Shown here: one piece after another, positions 10,635-18,672 of the stretch
How the letters are laid out: each line of letters begins with the position of its first letter
Numbering within the stretch: position 1 is the stretch's first letter
DNA from: Prorocentrum cordatum
Lineage: Eukaryota; Sar; Dinophyceae; Prorocentrales; Prorocentraceae
DNA length: 64,000 nucleotides
Direction of reading: 5' to 3'
NCBI GenBank assembly: GCA_963575745.1
Contig: CAUYUJ010001337.1
Span: forward strand, 60,001 to 124,000
Made by a program: the position numbers and the translations under genes
Notes under the pieces: model-generated
Told to the model about the DNA's origin: nothing
Databases searched by the model: none
The model's input: the letters and a program-made list of their open reading frames with translations, nothing else

Positions 10635-10999
10635 GCTTTATTCCTGGGGAAAAGGGGACCCACGCCTGCAGCAGAAGGCTCCTTCTGCAGGATTGATTGA
10701 GGACGTCTCTCGTGAAACGCTGTTTTTTTCCGTTGGTTGAGGAGGTGTCGAGCGGGGACCTTTGTCGTCGTCTCGGTGCTTCTCGTTCCGGCTCGGGCTC
10801 GCCCTTTGATCAGTTTGTCCCACTTCAGAATTGAATGGGATCTTGAGTTCGAGCTGGTTGCGCGCCCGGCATGTTTCTCCCCCGCCTGTCGTGGTCGCGG
10901 TCGGTTCGCTCCGTTGCGGAATTGAATGTCTCGGGCGATGGTTTCGGAATTGCATCGGATTTTGAGCTTGAGCTGGTCGAGCGCCCCGCGCGTCTCGAC
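10635..10999. other. unassigned
   Basis: A short hairpin CCTGCAG(C)AGAAGG / CCTTCTGCAGG lies at 10665-10691. The sequence TGAGTTCGAGCTGGTTG near 10843 recurs in altered form near 10968 and 12032, so this may be an extension of the dispersed repeat at 11000. Confidence 0.35.
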
Positions 11000-11305
11000 T
11001 ACGACTAGCCCGAGCTATGCGTCCAGGCAGTTCGAGCTTAAGATCTAAATCAGTTCGGCCACGATTCTGACGCCAATGACGGTTTGATCCGCAATACAAC
11101 AGGGCGTGGCACGGTTCAACAGGGCGTCACACGTTGAACTCAGCACAGCATGGCACAGTACGGCGCAGTACAGCACAGCCCGTGGCACGGTACATCAAGA
11201 TCATTACCTTGAGCGTTGTAATTGCCCGTTGCCCAGGTTTGATGTCTTGGAAACGATGCCATGCTCCACATGTCTACATTCCCTTCCAGGTTTGTGGGTC
11301 GATCA
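11000..11305. repeat. 0.3-kb dispersed repeat, copy 1
   Basis: Begins near GACTAGCCCGAGCTATG, includes CAGTTCGAGCTTAAGATC, a CAGCACAGCATGGCACAG-rich middle and CGGTACATCAAGATCAT, and ends with GTGGGTCGATCATGT. Five further copies lie at 12070, 26293, 26835, 27263 and 28278. It is non-coding as far as can be seen. Confidence 0.65.
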
Positions 11306-11369
11306 TGTGTTGAGGATGTCTTGAGCGATACTATTGCTTTACATGGCTTGCTCTGGATATCTCAGGCGA

Positions 11370-11750
11370 AACTCTCGTTTTGCAGGGTTTGGGGAGACTG
11401 GAGCAGAGAGCTTGTTTTCCAATGTCCATGTCGCCCAGGCGGATCTCTAGCAAGAAGGTGCGAAGAGGATGTCCCTAGCGTCACGCTTGTTTCCACGTGC
11501 CCAGGTCGCCCAGGCAGATGTCCAACTTGAGGATGTAGTCAGGATGTCTCGAGCGAACCGCTTGTTTTCACGTGCCCAGGTCGCCCAGGGCCCAGGTGGA
11601 TGTCTAGTATGAGGGTGTGTTGAGATTGTCCCGATGTTGTCACGTGCCCATGTCGCTCAGGCGGATGTCTAACATGAAGATGCGTTGATAATGTCTCGAG
11701 CGAACCGCCCGTTTTCACGTGCCCAGGTCGCCCAGACAGATGTCTAACAC
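11370..11750. repeat. 80-bp minisatellite related to the 63-bp array
   Basis: About five units, 75-85 bp each, contain GAGGATGTCTCGAGCGAAC, TTTTCACGTGCCCAGGTC and GCCCAGGCAGATGTCTAAC. The motif order (TCTAAC, CGAGC, TTTT, ACGTG, CCCAGG) parallels the 63-bp units at 23.0-26.1 kb, so the families look related. Confidence 0.6.
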
Positions 11751-11754
11751 ACTC

Positions 11755-11990
11755 GGCGTGGCACGTTCCCTGGCTCGTCCTCTGTCGCGTTTCCTGGCTC
11801 GTCCCCAGGCGTTTCCCCTGCCCGTCCCCTGGCATGATGTCCTCCGGCCCACCCCACGGCACGCGCCTTGGCACGCTCCGTGGCAGGTCCCTGACACGTC
11901 CAGGGCACGTTCCCTGATACGTCCCCTGACACGTCCCCTGGCGCATCCCCTATTGCGCCCCTGGCACATTCTGTGGCGCGTCCGTGAGCC
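11755..11990. repeat. GGCACGTCCCCTGGC minisatellite, block 1
   Basis: A short-period repeat built on GGCACGTYCCCTGGCNCGTCC with many variants. The same repeat surrounds the 0.3-kb dispersed repeat at 26.1-28.3 kb. Confidence 0.65.
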
Positions 11991-12069
11991 TGTGCCCCGC
12001 GTCGTGTCGTCCCTTTTCGGAGCTGAGTCGGATTTTGAGTTCGAGTTGACTAAACGTCCCGCACTTTTC

Positions 12070-12355
12070 GACTTCAACTAGCTCTGGACAAGCTACTGTG
12101 TGCTCAGGCCGCTCGAGCTTCAGATCCAGATCAGTTCGGTCAGGACTCCGATGCTAAGGAGAGCTCGATTCACAACGCTATAAAGCACAATCGCGGCATG
12201 GCACATCGCATTTCAGCACGGCGCAGCACAGCACAGCACTGCCTTTGGCACGGTACATCACGATGGATTCGCTCAGCATTGCAATTGCCCGTCGCCCGAA
12301 CTCGCTGCCATGCTGCACATGTCCATCTTCCTTTTCGGGCTCGTAGGCCGATCAC
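12070..12355. repeat. 0.3-kb dispersed repeat, copy 2
   Basis: Contains CTAGCTCTGGACAAGCTAC, CTCGAGCTTCAGATCCAG, GGCACATCGCATTTCAGC and CATTGCAATTGCCCGTCGCC. It ends near GCTCGTAGGCCGATCACG. Same family and order as copy 1. Confidence 0.7.
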
Positions 12356-12394
12356 GTTTGCACACGGCCCCCGCTTCTCGGCTTTGCGCCAGGC

Positions 12395-12918
12395 CAGGCT
12401 GTTGGTGGGGGCTGTGCTCAACGATCGCCCCCCCACGCTGAGCAAAAGTGCCTGGCCGCTCGCACCAGAAGCTAGCACCAGCAGGTCTCGGCGCCTGCTG
12501 GCGCGGGGGGCGCCCTCGGCAGGGTCTGGCCGTGCCCCCGCGTTTCCCCACGGCTTGCCTTCCGCACGGGGGGTTGGGATCGCTTGTTCCCCCCCCTGGA
12601 GAGGTTGGGGCTCTCTGCAACGAGAACAGATCGGACGGCGCTCGGGCGAGGACAAATCCGTTCTCAGAGCGTTCCGGAACGCTCTCGTAGCGATCCAGAA
12701 CGCTCTGAGAAGGCCGCGGCGCCCGAGACATGCTCCAGAGCCGGCGGGTCTTAGAGATTCTCGATTTATCTTCACCCGATGTTATACTCGTCTTGGCTTC
12801 GTCTTCGCAGAAGGTTACTCCTGCTTTTAAGCCTTGAAACATATGAGGGCTGAGGCTGGGTGTCACCCGCGGACGGGGTTACCATCAGCGGTGCCACCAC
12901 TCGGCTAGGGTAGCCGCC
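12395..12918. repeat. tandem duplication, left unit
   Basis: Shares blocks with 13105-13440: GAGCAAAAGTGCC / AAGCAAAAGTTCC, CACCAGAAG, CAACGAGAACAG / CAACACGAACAG. A closing block (12855-12918) begins GCTGGGTGTCACCCGCGGAC and ends GGCTAGGGTAGCCGCC. The closing block recurs at 13376-13440. The left unit also carries the nested palindrome at 12661. Open frames here are not recognisable. Confidence 0.5.
12661..12711. repeat. nested perfect palindromes
   Basis: TTCTCAGAGCGTTC (12661-12674) is the exact reverse complement of 12698-12711. Nested inside it is GAGCGTTCCGGAACGCTC (12667-12684), a perfect 18-bp palindrome. Two alternative stem-loops are therefore possible. Confidence 0.8.
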
Positions 12919-13104
12919 TTTTAACCTTGTGGCTCTTTATGATTGGGAACTTTTAGATATCGTGTTGCTCCGCTGGCTCTGGCCCACCACGCGTGTGCGC
13001 GAAACACTATCCACTTCCCGACCCCCCAGCGCCAGCGTCCCAAGCCTTTCCCGACCTCCCGCCCCGCGGACCAGAGCGACACGCCATCCACTCGCAGGGC
13101 ATGG

Positions 13105-13440
13105 CGTATCGCCAGGGCCGGCGCCACGACAAGCTAAGCAAAAGTTCCCGACCGTACACACCAGAAGTCTGCACCAGCACGTTGTGGCGCTTGCTGGCCC
13201 GGAGGCGCAGTCTGCAACCGTGGCCGGCTCCTGTTTCTGGACTGTTTGGCTTCTGGACGGGGGTAGGGCCACCTCTTTCCCTCATGGAGGGCGGGACGAT
13301 TTGCAACACGAACAGCAGGCCAGCATCGTTCGTTCCCCCTCTCCGGTTCCCCTGCCTTGAGAAATCTCAAGACGGGCTGGGCGTCATCCGCGCACAGGGT
13401 TTCCTTTCAGCGGTGCCATCCCGCGGCTAGGGTAGCCGCC
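13105..13440. repeat. tandem duplication, right unit
   Basis: Second unit of the 12.4-13.4 kb duplication, ending in the conserved GGCTAGGGTAGCCGCC. The preceding 12990-13170 stretch is also a diverged copy of 5700-5915. Confidence 0.5.
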
Positions 13441-13446
13441 ATTTGA

Positions 13447-13605
13447 GGCGTTCCAAATAGGGCCTCGCCTTCGAGAGTCGAAAGGGTTGCCACCTCTTCC
13501 TCGGCGGAACTCGGCGGAAGGCGTCGGAAGTAGAACGAGGCCGCCGCATCCGCTGGTGGACGCTGGCGGGCGCCGGCGGAAGTAAACGTCTGTCTCCCAA
13601 GAGAT
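13447..13605. repeat. GGCGTTCCAA module, copy 1
   Basis: Begins GGCGTTCCAAATAGGGCC, continues GCCTTCGAGAGTCG, then a GGCGGAAGT-rich middle, and ends CCCAAGAGAT. The same order is found at 17939-18110. Confidence 0.6.
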
Positions 13606-13652
13606 AGCCTGTCTTTTATGGTTCAGGGTGTCCAGAGCCCGGCACTTATCCT

Positions 13653-13878
13653 CGTGGCTTCCTAGTTGGTTCCGTAGTTTCAGAAAGAATGATCACACAG
13701 ACACAATTAACCGTCGGTTCCCCCGAAATATTATATGGAAATCATGGCCAGTGGGGGGGAAGACGAACATCACAAACATGTGGGAAAATATGAAAGAAAC
13801 CCTCGGATCCGTGTGCATTTACTTGTGTGTCCCTGGGCCCCTCCATTGTCCTGGTGGCTCCCCAGTTGGTTCCGTAGC
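13653..13878. mobile_element. MITE-like repeat copy 2 with flanking direct repeats
   Basis: The element itself spans about 13694-13832 and runs from CACACAGACACAA to TTGTGTGTCC. It is bracketed by direct repeats of about 27 bp: GTGGCTTCCTAGTTGGTTCC at 13653 and GTGGCTCCCCAGTTGGTTCC at 13851. The flanking repeats are too long and diverged for a normal target-site duplication, so they may belong to a larger unit. Confidence 0.5.
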
Positions 13879-14094
13879 TGCGGAGTTCTCTCGGCCTGCG
13901 CCTCCCCGCCCGTCCGCCTCGGCCCTCCCCCAGCCGCCGCCAGGGCCGACGAGAGGGGCGAGAGGGCGCCGCTGCTGGCCGCCCGGCTCCTGTCAGGCTG
14001 CGCGTACCTGCTCAACAGGTCGCGGACCGCGCGCGCGGGCTGGAGCCGTCTGGGGGTCTGAGGTGGCCCAGCGCTTCGACGAAGGAAGGACGGC

Positions 14095-14215
14095 CCAAAC
14101 CTAAACTTTTGGCGCTCCGCGCAGATTTCTTGGATCCGCGCTAGGCGCCCCTGGCGCAGCCCCCGGCGCCAGCGCAGGTCCAAGAAATCTGCGCGGAGCG
14201 CCGACAGTATGCTTC
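14095..14215. mobile_element. foldback element, GGCGCTCCGCGC family, copy A
   Basis: The left arm 14111-14142 (GGCGCTCCGCGCAGATTTCT...) and right arm 14171-14202 are inverted copies, about 30 of 32 bases matching, around a 28-bp GC-rich loop. The sequence AAACTTTTGGCGCTCCGCGC is shared with 43381. Related copies are at 32780, 43369 and 44388. It is non-coding. Confidence 0.7.
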
Positions 14216-15090
14216 TGTTTTTGTTTCTGCTAGCACTTGTTCCTGCCGTGTTTCGAGGCGCGTGGTTCGGGCAGATTTTTGAAAAACTGCGCGGATGTGG
14301 ACTTTGGAGGGGTCCGGGATTAATTCTGAGCAGATTCGGCCTCATCCTTCTAGGATCCCGATCAGTTCAGACCCCCTGGCCGCGTCCAACGGAAGGGAGC
14401 GTGGCCCTTCGGCGGAGCGGCCTTCTTGTCGGCGACTAGAGAGGGTGTGGTCACGCCGGGCTCTGTTTTGCGATCGGCGCCGTTGGGGTTTAGGGGGGTC
14501 ACAGCGTTGCGCCAAAGGTTGCGTGAGCCCTCGTCGGGGCGCGGCGGTGGTGGTGCGGATTGCAAGCCACAACCTTTTTGTCGGGCCACAGCCTTCGGAG
14601 TCGCCGATTTCGGTGCGCGGTTTCCGCCGGCGGTTCAACGAGGGGGAGAGGAAGGAGAGGCGACACCACCATCAACAGGGGCTGCATCTCCTGCGAGGGG
14701 GGTCCACACGATGCCGCCCCCAGCTGGGGATGCAGTGGGGGCTCGTGCCAGGAAACGCCCTGCTTGCCTCCAGGGTGCCTTGGGTCTCTTGGGCTTCGAT
14801 GGTTTTGCTGTGGAAGGCGCGACGTTCCCACGCCAAGGATCAGTGGACGTCCTGGGGTCTCAGGGTTGGGTTTCTTGCGGAGGGTCTCCTGTGGTCGAGC
14901 CCCTATCGTCGGGCAGGGCTGGACCTACGCGGTGTTTTGGCGATTTCGTGGGCCGTTTTCGTTCCGACTTCGTTTTGCGGTAGAGGAAAACGAGGAAAAC
15001 GATAAACGAAACAAAAAGAAAACGAGGATAACGAAGAAATTTGAGGTGGATTGAAGACAGAACGAGGGAAAACGAGAACATAACGAAAAC
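14216..15090. other. unassigned
   Basis: Long plus-strand frames (14295-15005, 14560-15054) overlap here but show no domain. The segment near 14265-14380, with GGAGGGGTCCGGGATTAA and CAGTTCAGACCCCC, resembles the GGGCCCCGGGG repeat family near 61.3 kb. The last 90 bases are rich in AAACGA repeats. Confidence 0.35.
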
Positions 15091-15094
15091 GACA

Positions 15095-15265
15095 GGAGGA
15101 GGAGGAGGAGGAGGAGGATAAGCAGGAGGAGGAGGAGGAGGAGCAGGAGGAGGAGGAGGAGGAGGTGGAGGAGGAGCAGGAGGAGGAGCAGGAGGAGGAG
15201 GAGGCGGAGGGGGGAAGGACGGGGAGGAGGAAGAGGAGGAGGATGAGGAGGAGGAGGAGGAGCAA
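15095..15265. repeat. GGA trinucleotide array
   Basis: GGA units with GCA interruptions, purines on the plus strand. Poly-Ser and poly-Leu frames on the minus strand are artefacts. Confidence 0.85.
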
Positions 15266-15728
15266 TGAGCAATGAGCAGTGCGCGGGGAGTCCAACTGAG
15301 TTGCCCGACCTCATTCCAATAAGCATGGGAAGAACTCTGCGCAACCCGACCTAGAGGTATGCGGGTTAATTGTGTGAAAGACGGGGGGACCCCCACTGGC
15401 GGGACCAGCACCGCCCCCGAACGGTGGCGAACTCCCACGACGCCACGCAGGCGCACTGGGAGAACCACCCAGGGGACGGACTCATGGCTGGGTCCTCGGC
15501 CATTGCTGCTGCCCTTCGACCTCCGTGGGACCCGCTTGGGGGCCACCACGAGTGGAATGGGGGAAGACTTGGGTTAACGTATGTATTGAAGCTAGAGGCT
15601 CCAAACGGGTCGGGGATGATTCCTCGGGCCACTGAACTGGCCAAACGCTAACTGCCCGAGAAAGCCCCTTTGCTTGAAGTCAAGTTCGTGCTACTACTCA
15701 TCCTATCTCTACCTCGGCCTCTGCTCCT
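15266..15728. other. unassigned, weak coding signal
   Basis: A plus-strand frame over about 15480-15651 reads without stops into IPRATELAKR and a TAA. Its composition is protein-like, but I recognise no family. It could be a terminal exon or chance. Confidence 0.25.
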
Positions 15729-15939
15729 ATCGGGGAAACGTAAGACTCGAGTAAGCCGGAACTCGGGTTTGCCGACTTTTTTGTTGACGAGCGCGTCTTG
15801 GATTTGGGCGGTCCCATTTTCGTGGGATGTCTGCAGCGGGAGCACCGCGTCAAATTGCAGATTGGGTCTCGCCATTTTCATGATGGTCCCCGTCGGGCCA
15901 ACCCGAGTCCCCCGCACCCGAGTCTTACGTCTCCTCGAT
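15729..15939. mobile_element. short TIR element, copy 1
   Basis: A 211-bp block with terminal inverted repeats. Left ATCGGGGAAACGTAAGACTC and right (reverse-complemented) ATCGAGGAGACGTAAGACTC agree over about 21 of 24 positions. The copy at 31306-31512 has the same interior order (GCCGAC or GCCATT followed by TTTTTTG, CGTGGGATGTCTGCAGCGGG, CTCGCCATTTT). CTGCTCCT occurs at 15721-15728 and 15941-15948, a candidate 8-bp target-site duplication, offset by one base. No coding sequence; MITE-like. Confidence 0.7.
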
Positions 15940-15989
15940 CCTGCTCCTGTCCCCTTTCCCCACTCACTTGGTAAGGATGCTTTGTCCGC

Positions 15990-17800
15990 TGCTCTCGTTG
16001 GCTCATTTCTTCCCGATCAAGTCCAGGAGGTGGGCCGCCTCGCGCTCGAGAGGGCCCCTCGGGGCAGGACCCACCAACTGCACCGCCTGGGCGGTCTCGT
16101 GGTTGAGGTACCGGGTGAGGATCTCCCGAGCCTGCGAGCCCGCCGCGTAGAAGCTGAAGGCAAACGTCAGGCGGCCCTTCTTGCTCTTGCTGCTGGCTGC
16201 TGGCTGCAACGCTGTCCGCCTCCGCGTTCTTCTTGCCCTTGCACTTCCGATCGCGGGAGTGGAGCACACGCTTGCCCTCGAGAAGTACTCGTGACAGTGC
16301 TTCTTCTCGCCCTCGATGTACTCTGGTTTGCCGTCCAGGAAGGCCGACGCCTTGTTGATGAGATAGACCGAAGCGGCGGCCCACTGGACGTGTGGGGGTC
16401 CTCGAGCACGGAAGTCTACCGGCTCGCTTGCTCGCTGTCGTTCGTTCATACTTCTGGATGTTTCGTCGTACTTGATGCCTGAATGGATCATGATCTCGGT
16501 GATGCCTCCCCCCGATTCGGCGAGCTCCCGCGTCTGGAACACCGTGCCCGCGAGGTTCGCGAGCTCGCGCGACGAAGACAGGCACAGCTTGGTGAGAAAG
16601 AGGACGAGCGCAGTCATGACGTCCTTCCCGCCCTTCTCGCCCTTCTGGCGGCCCTTGGCGTGCTTCACTGGCTGTTCTTCCGAGGCATGGTCCCCAAGCG
16701 CGCTCTTCGCGTCCGCCGTCGCCTGCAGCCAGGCCGCAGGCGCCGGCTCCCCCATCGTCTGTAGGATGTAGCTGTGCACGGCGCCGACAGGAAAGGACTG
16801 GGCCAGGCAAGTGGCTACGCAGATGCTGACATAGTTCGTCCAACTCAGATGCTTCGTGATCACATTGGGGGCATGGCAGCGACGAGGGAGGTGCCACGGG
16901 TCTAAACGCCCTACCTCCCCCGAACCGACAATGACCCCGTTGCATGGCAAGCACCAGATGTCGAGCAGCACAAGCCTTGTCCCATGATGCCTCTCTACAA
17001 CAGATGCATGTGTTGCATGGCGTGAGAAAATGACATAGTCAGCGGAGGTCGTGACGTGAACGCATGTGTGCCATGCGGCCTTTCCGGGTCTCGAGCGCCT
17101 CCTCGCATCCCTCGAAGTGACATCGAAATTCTTTCCCCGCCTCATATCCATCCTCTTCGGAAATCACGTGCTCCTCTTCCTCCTCCTCAATGGAACCATG
17201 GGGCGCAATAGCCGATCCAAACAAACATCCTCGTATGACCGTAAAGTCAATATTCAAGAAAGCAGGTCGAACGTCGGGGTCCCACATGAGCTCAGGTCGA
17301 TTGGCGATTTCTCCGAGCAAGTCCTCGTAGTCACGAATATGTTTTTGTGCCCAACGGAGGTCCTCCACCACTCTCGAGGCCCACGGGGAAGCCTTGGGGG
17401 TTAGGTAACCATCAAACATTGGTGCGGGCCCGTTCTCGATGCGTACCTTCCCAAAGAGCGCCGCGAGAAGCTGTGCGTGACTATTCGGATGAGCCGACCC
17501 GGATTTGTACCAGTTCAGGCGGCGAATTCCGAGTTCGACGAAGGTCTTGCACATACGCCAATGTTTCAGCACTGCTTTGTTCGTGAGGGTCCGTGTCGCT
17601 CCCGTCGCAGTCACCCAACTGGCACGTCCTCGCATGCAGACGCGAGCAAAATGTGCAACAGTAGCGTCAATCTTCGCGCGCTGCTGCTTGGTAAGCAAAA
17701 AAGCCTCAAGACCGCAAAGGGCAGAACTCTGCACCAGAGATAAACAAAAATAGCACGCGTGAACTTCCAAGGTAGCGACAACGAACATAATCCGCCCAGG
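15990..17800 (-). pseudogene. non-LTR retrotransposon relic, C-terminal part
   Basis: Two overlapping minus-strand frames appear to be the 3' end of a LINE-type pol gene. The first (about 17800 to 17039) begins after a microsatellite and reads ALCGLEAFLLTKQQ, resembling the post-RT segment of LINE proteins. It continues with RRLNWYKSG...AQLLAALFGK, an acidic run and a C2H2 zinc finger (C-x4-C-x12-H-x4-H) just before its stop at 17039. The second frame (17151 to 16003) continues with a segment containing LSSSRELANLAGTVFQTREL, which resembles a C-terminal domain I associate with dinoflagellate RT proteins. The catalytic RT region is absent, being replaced by the GGA array at 17855. A frameshift or stop separates the halves. 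The identification rests on remembered family patterns. Confidence 0.55.
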
Positions 17801-17854
17801 CAATAAAAAGCCGAGCGCACTGCCTGGTGGCGTCTGGCCACCTCCTGACTGAGG

Positions 17855-17935
17855 AGGAGGAGCTGGAGGAGGAAGAAGGAAGAGGATGAGGAGGAGGAGG
17901 AGGAGGAGGAGGGGGAGGAGGGGGTGGGGCCCAGA
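17855..17935. repeat. GGA trinucleotide array
   Basis: GGA array on the plus strand, sitting exactly where the retrotransposon relic at 15990-17800 loses homology on its 5' side. Confidence 0.85.
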
Positions 17936-17938
17936 TGG

Positions 17939-18110
17939 GGCGTTCCAAGAAGGGCCGTGCCTTCGAGGATCGGGGGAGTTGTCATCTCTTCGACCGCGGG
18001 AGGCGGCGGAAAGTCGGCGGAAGTGAAGCGAGGCGGAAGTGAAGCGAGGCGGAAGCTGGCGGAAGCTCGGCGGAAGGCGGCGGAAGTACAGGATGGGCCC
18101 CCAAGAGATG
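17939..18110. repeat. GGCGTTCCAA module, copy 2
   Basis: Starts GGCGTTCCAAGAAGGGCCG, contains GCCTTCGAGGATCG and a run of GGCGGAAG(T/C) units, and ends CCCAAGAGATG. Corresponds to 13447-13605. Confidence 0.6.
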
Positions 18111-18114
18111 AAAC

Positions 18115-18255
18115 AGTTCTTCCCGGAAAGGGCGTCGGCCCAGGGTTTTCCTTTCGTTGGTAAACCAAGGGCCGTGGTTTTACTTGCGACGGGCCGGCGA
18201 ATTTCTTGTACGATCAACAACGAGGTCGCGTAGGGCTGGCGAATTAAAAAGGTGA
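18115..18255. repeat. TTCCCGGAAAGGGC module, copy 1
   Basis: Contains CTTCCCGGAAAGGGC, GGCCCAGGGTTTTC, GCCGGCGAATTTCTTG and GGCGAATTAAAA. The same blocks in the same order occur at 29655-29815. Confidence 0.55.
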
Positions 18256-18404
18256 GGATGTCCCTAGCGAAACGCTGGTTTTTGAAATCCCGATCGATAA
18301 ATCACAGGGTGCGGGACACATTTGGATCAGTGGCATGAATCCGTGTGTTTTTGCTTGTGTTCCTATAGATTGGCCCTCCCTCCTCCAGGAGGCCCCACGA
18401 GGGC

Positions 18405-18672
18405 CCAGGTCACCAAGGGGGGTATCTAACATGGTTGTCCCGAGCTGGAACCACGTGTTTTTTCCCGTCCGGGCCACCCAGCGGGGTATCTAACATGATT
18501 GTCCCGAACTGGAACCAGGTGTCTTTTATATGTCCAGGCCACCAAGGGGCGTATCTGACATGACTGTCCCGAGCAAGGGCCACGTGTTTTAACGTGTCCA
18601 GGCCTCTCAAGGGTGTATCCAAGATGCTTGTCCCGAGCTCGCACTACGTGTTTTTATATGTCTGGGCACCGC
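18405..18672. repeat. 63-bp array, small block
   Basis: About four units of GTATCTAACATGGTTGTCCC ... GCCACGTGTTTTAACGTG ... GTCCAGGCC. They are the same family as the large array at 23008-26104. The block ends where the retrotransposon relic starts. Confidence 0.75.

Noticed and set aside
14860-15549. 229-codon minus-strand frame
   Set aside because: More than half is the GGA array; the N-terminal part has no family and overlaps equally open plus frames.
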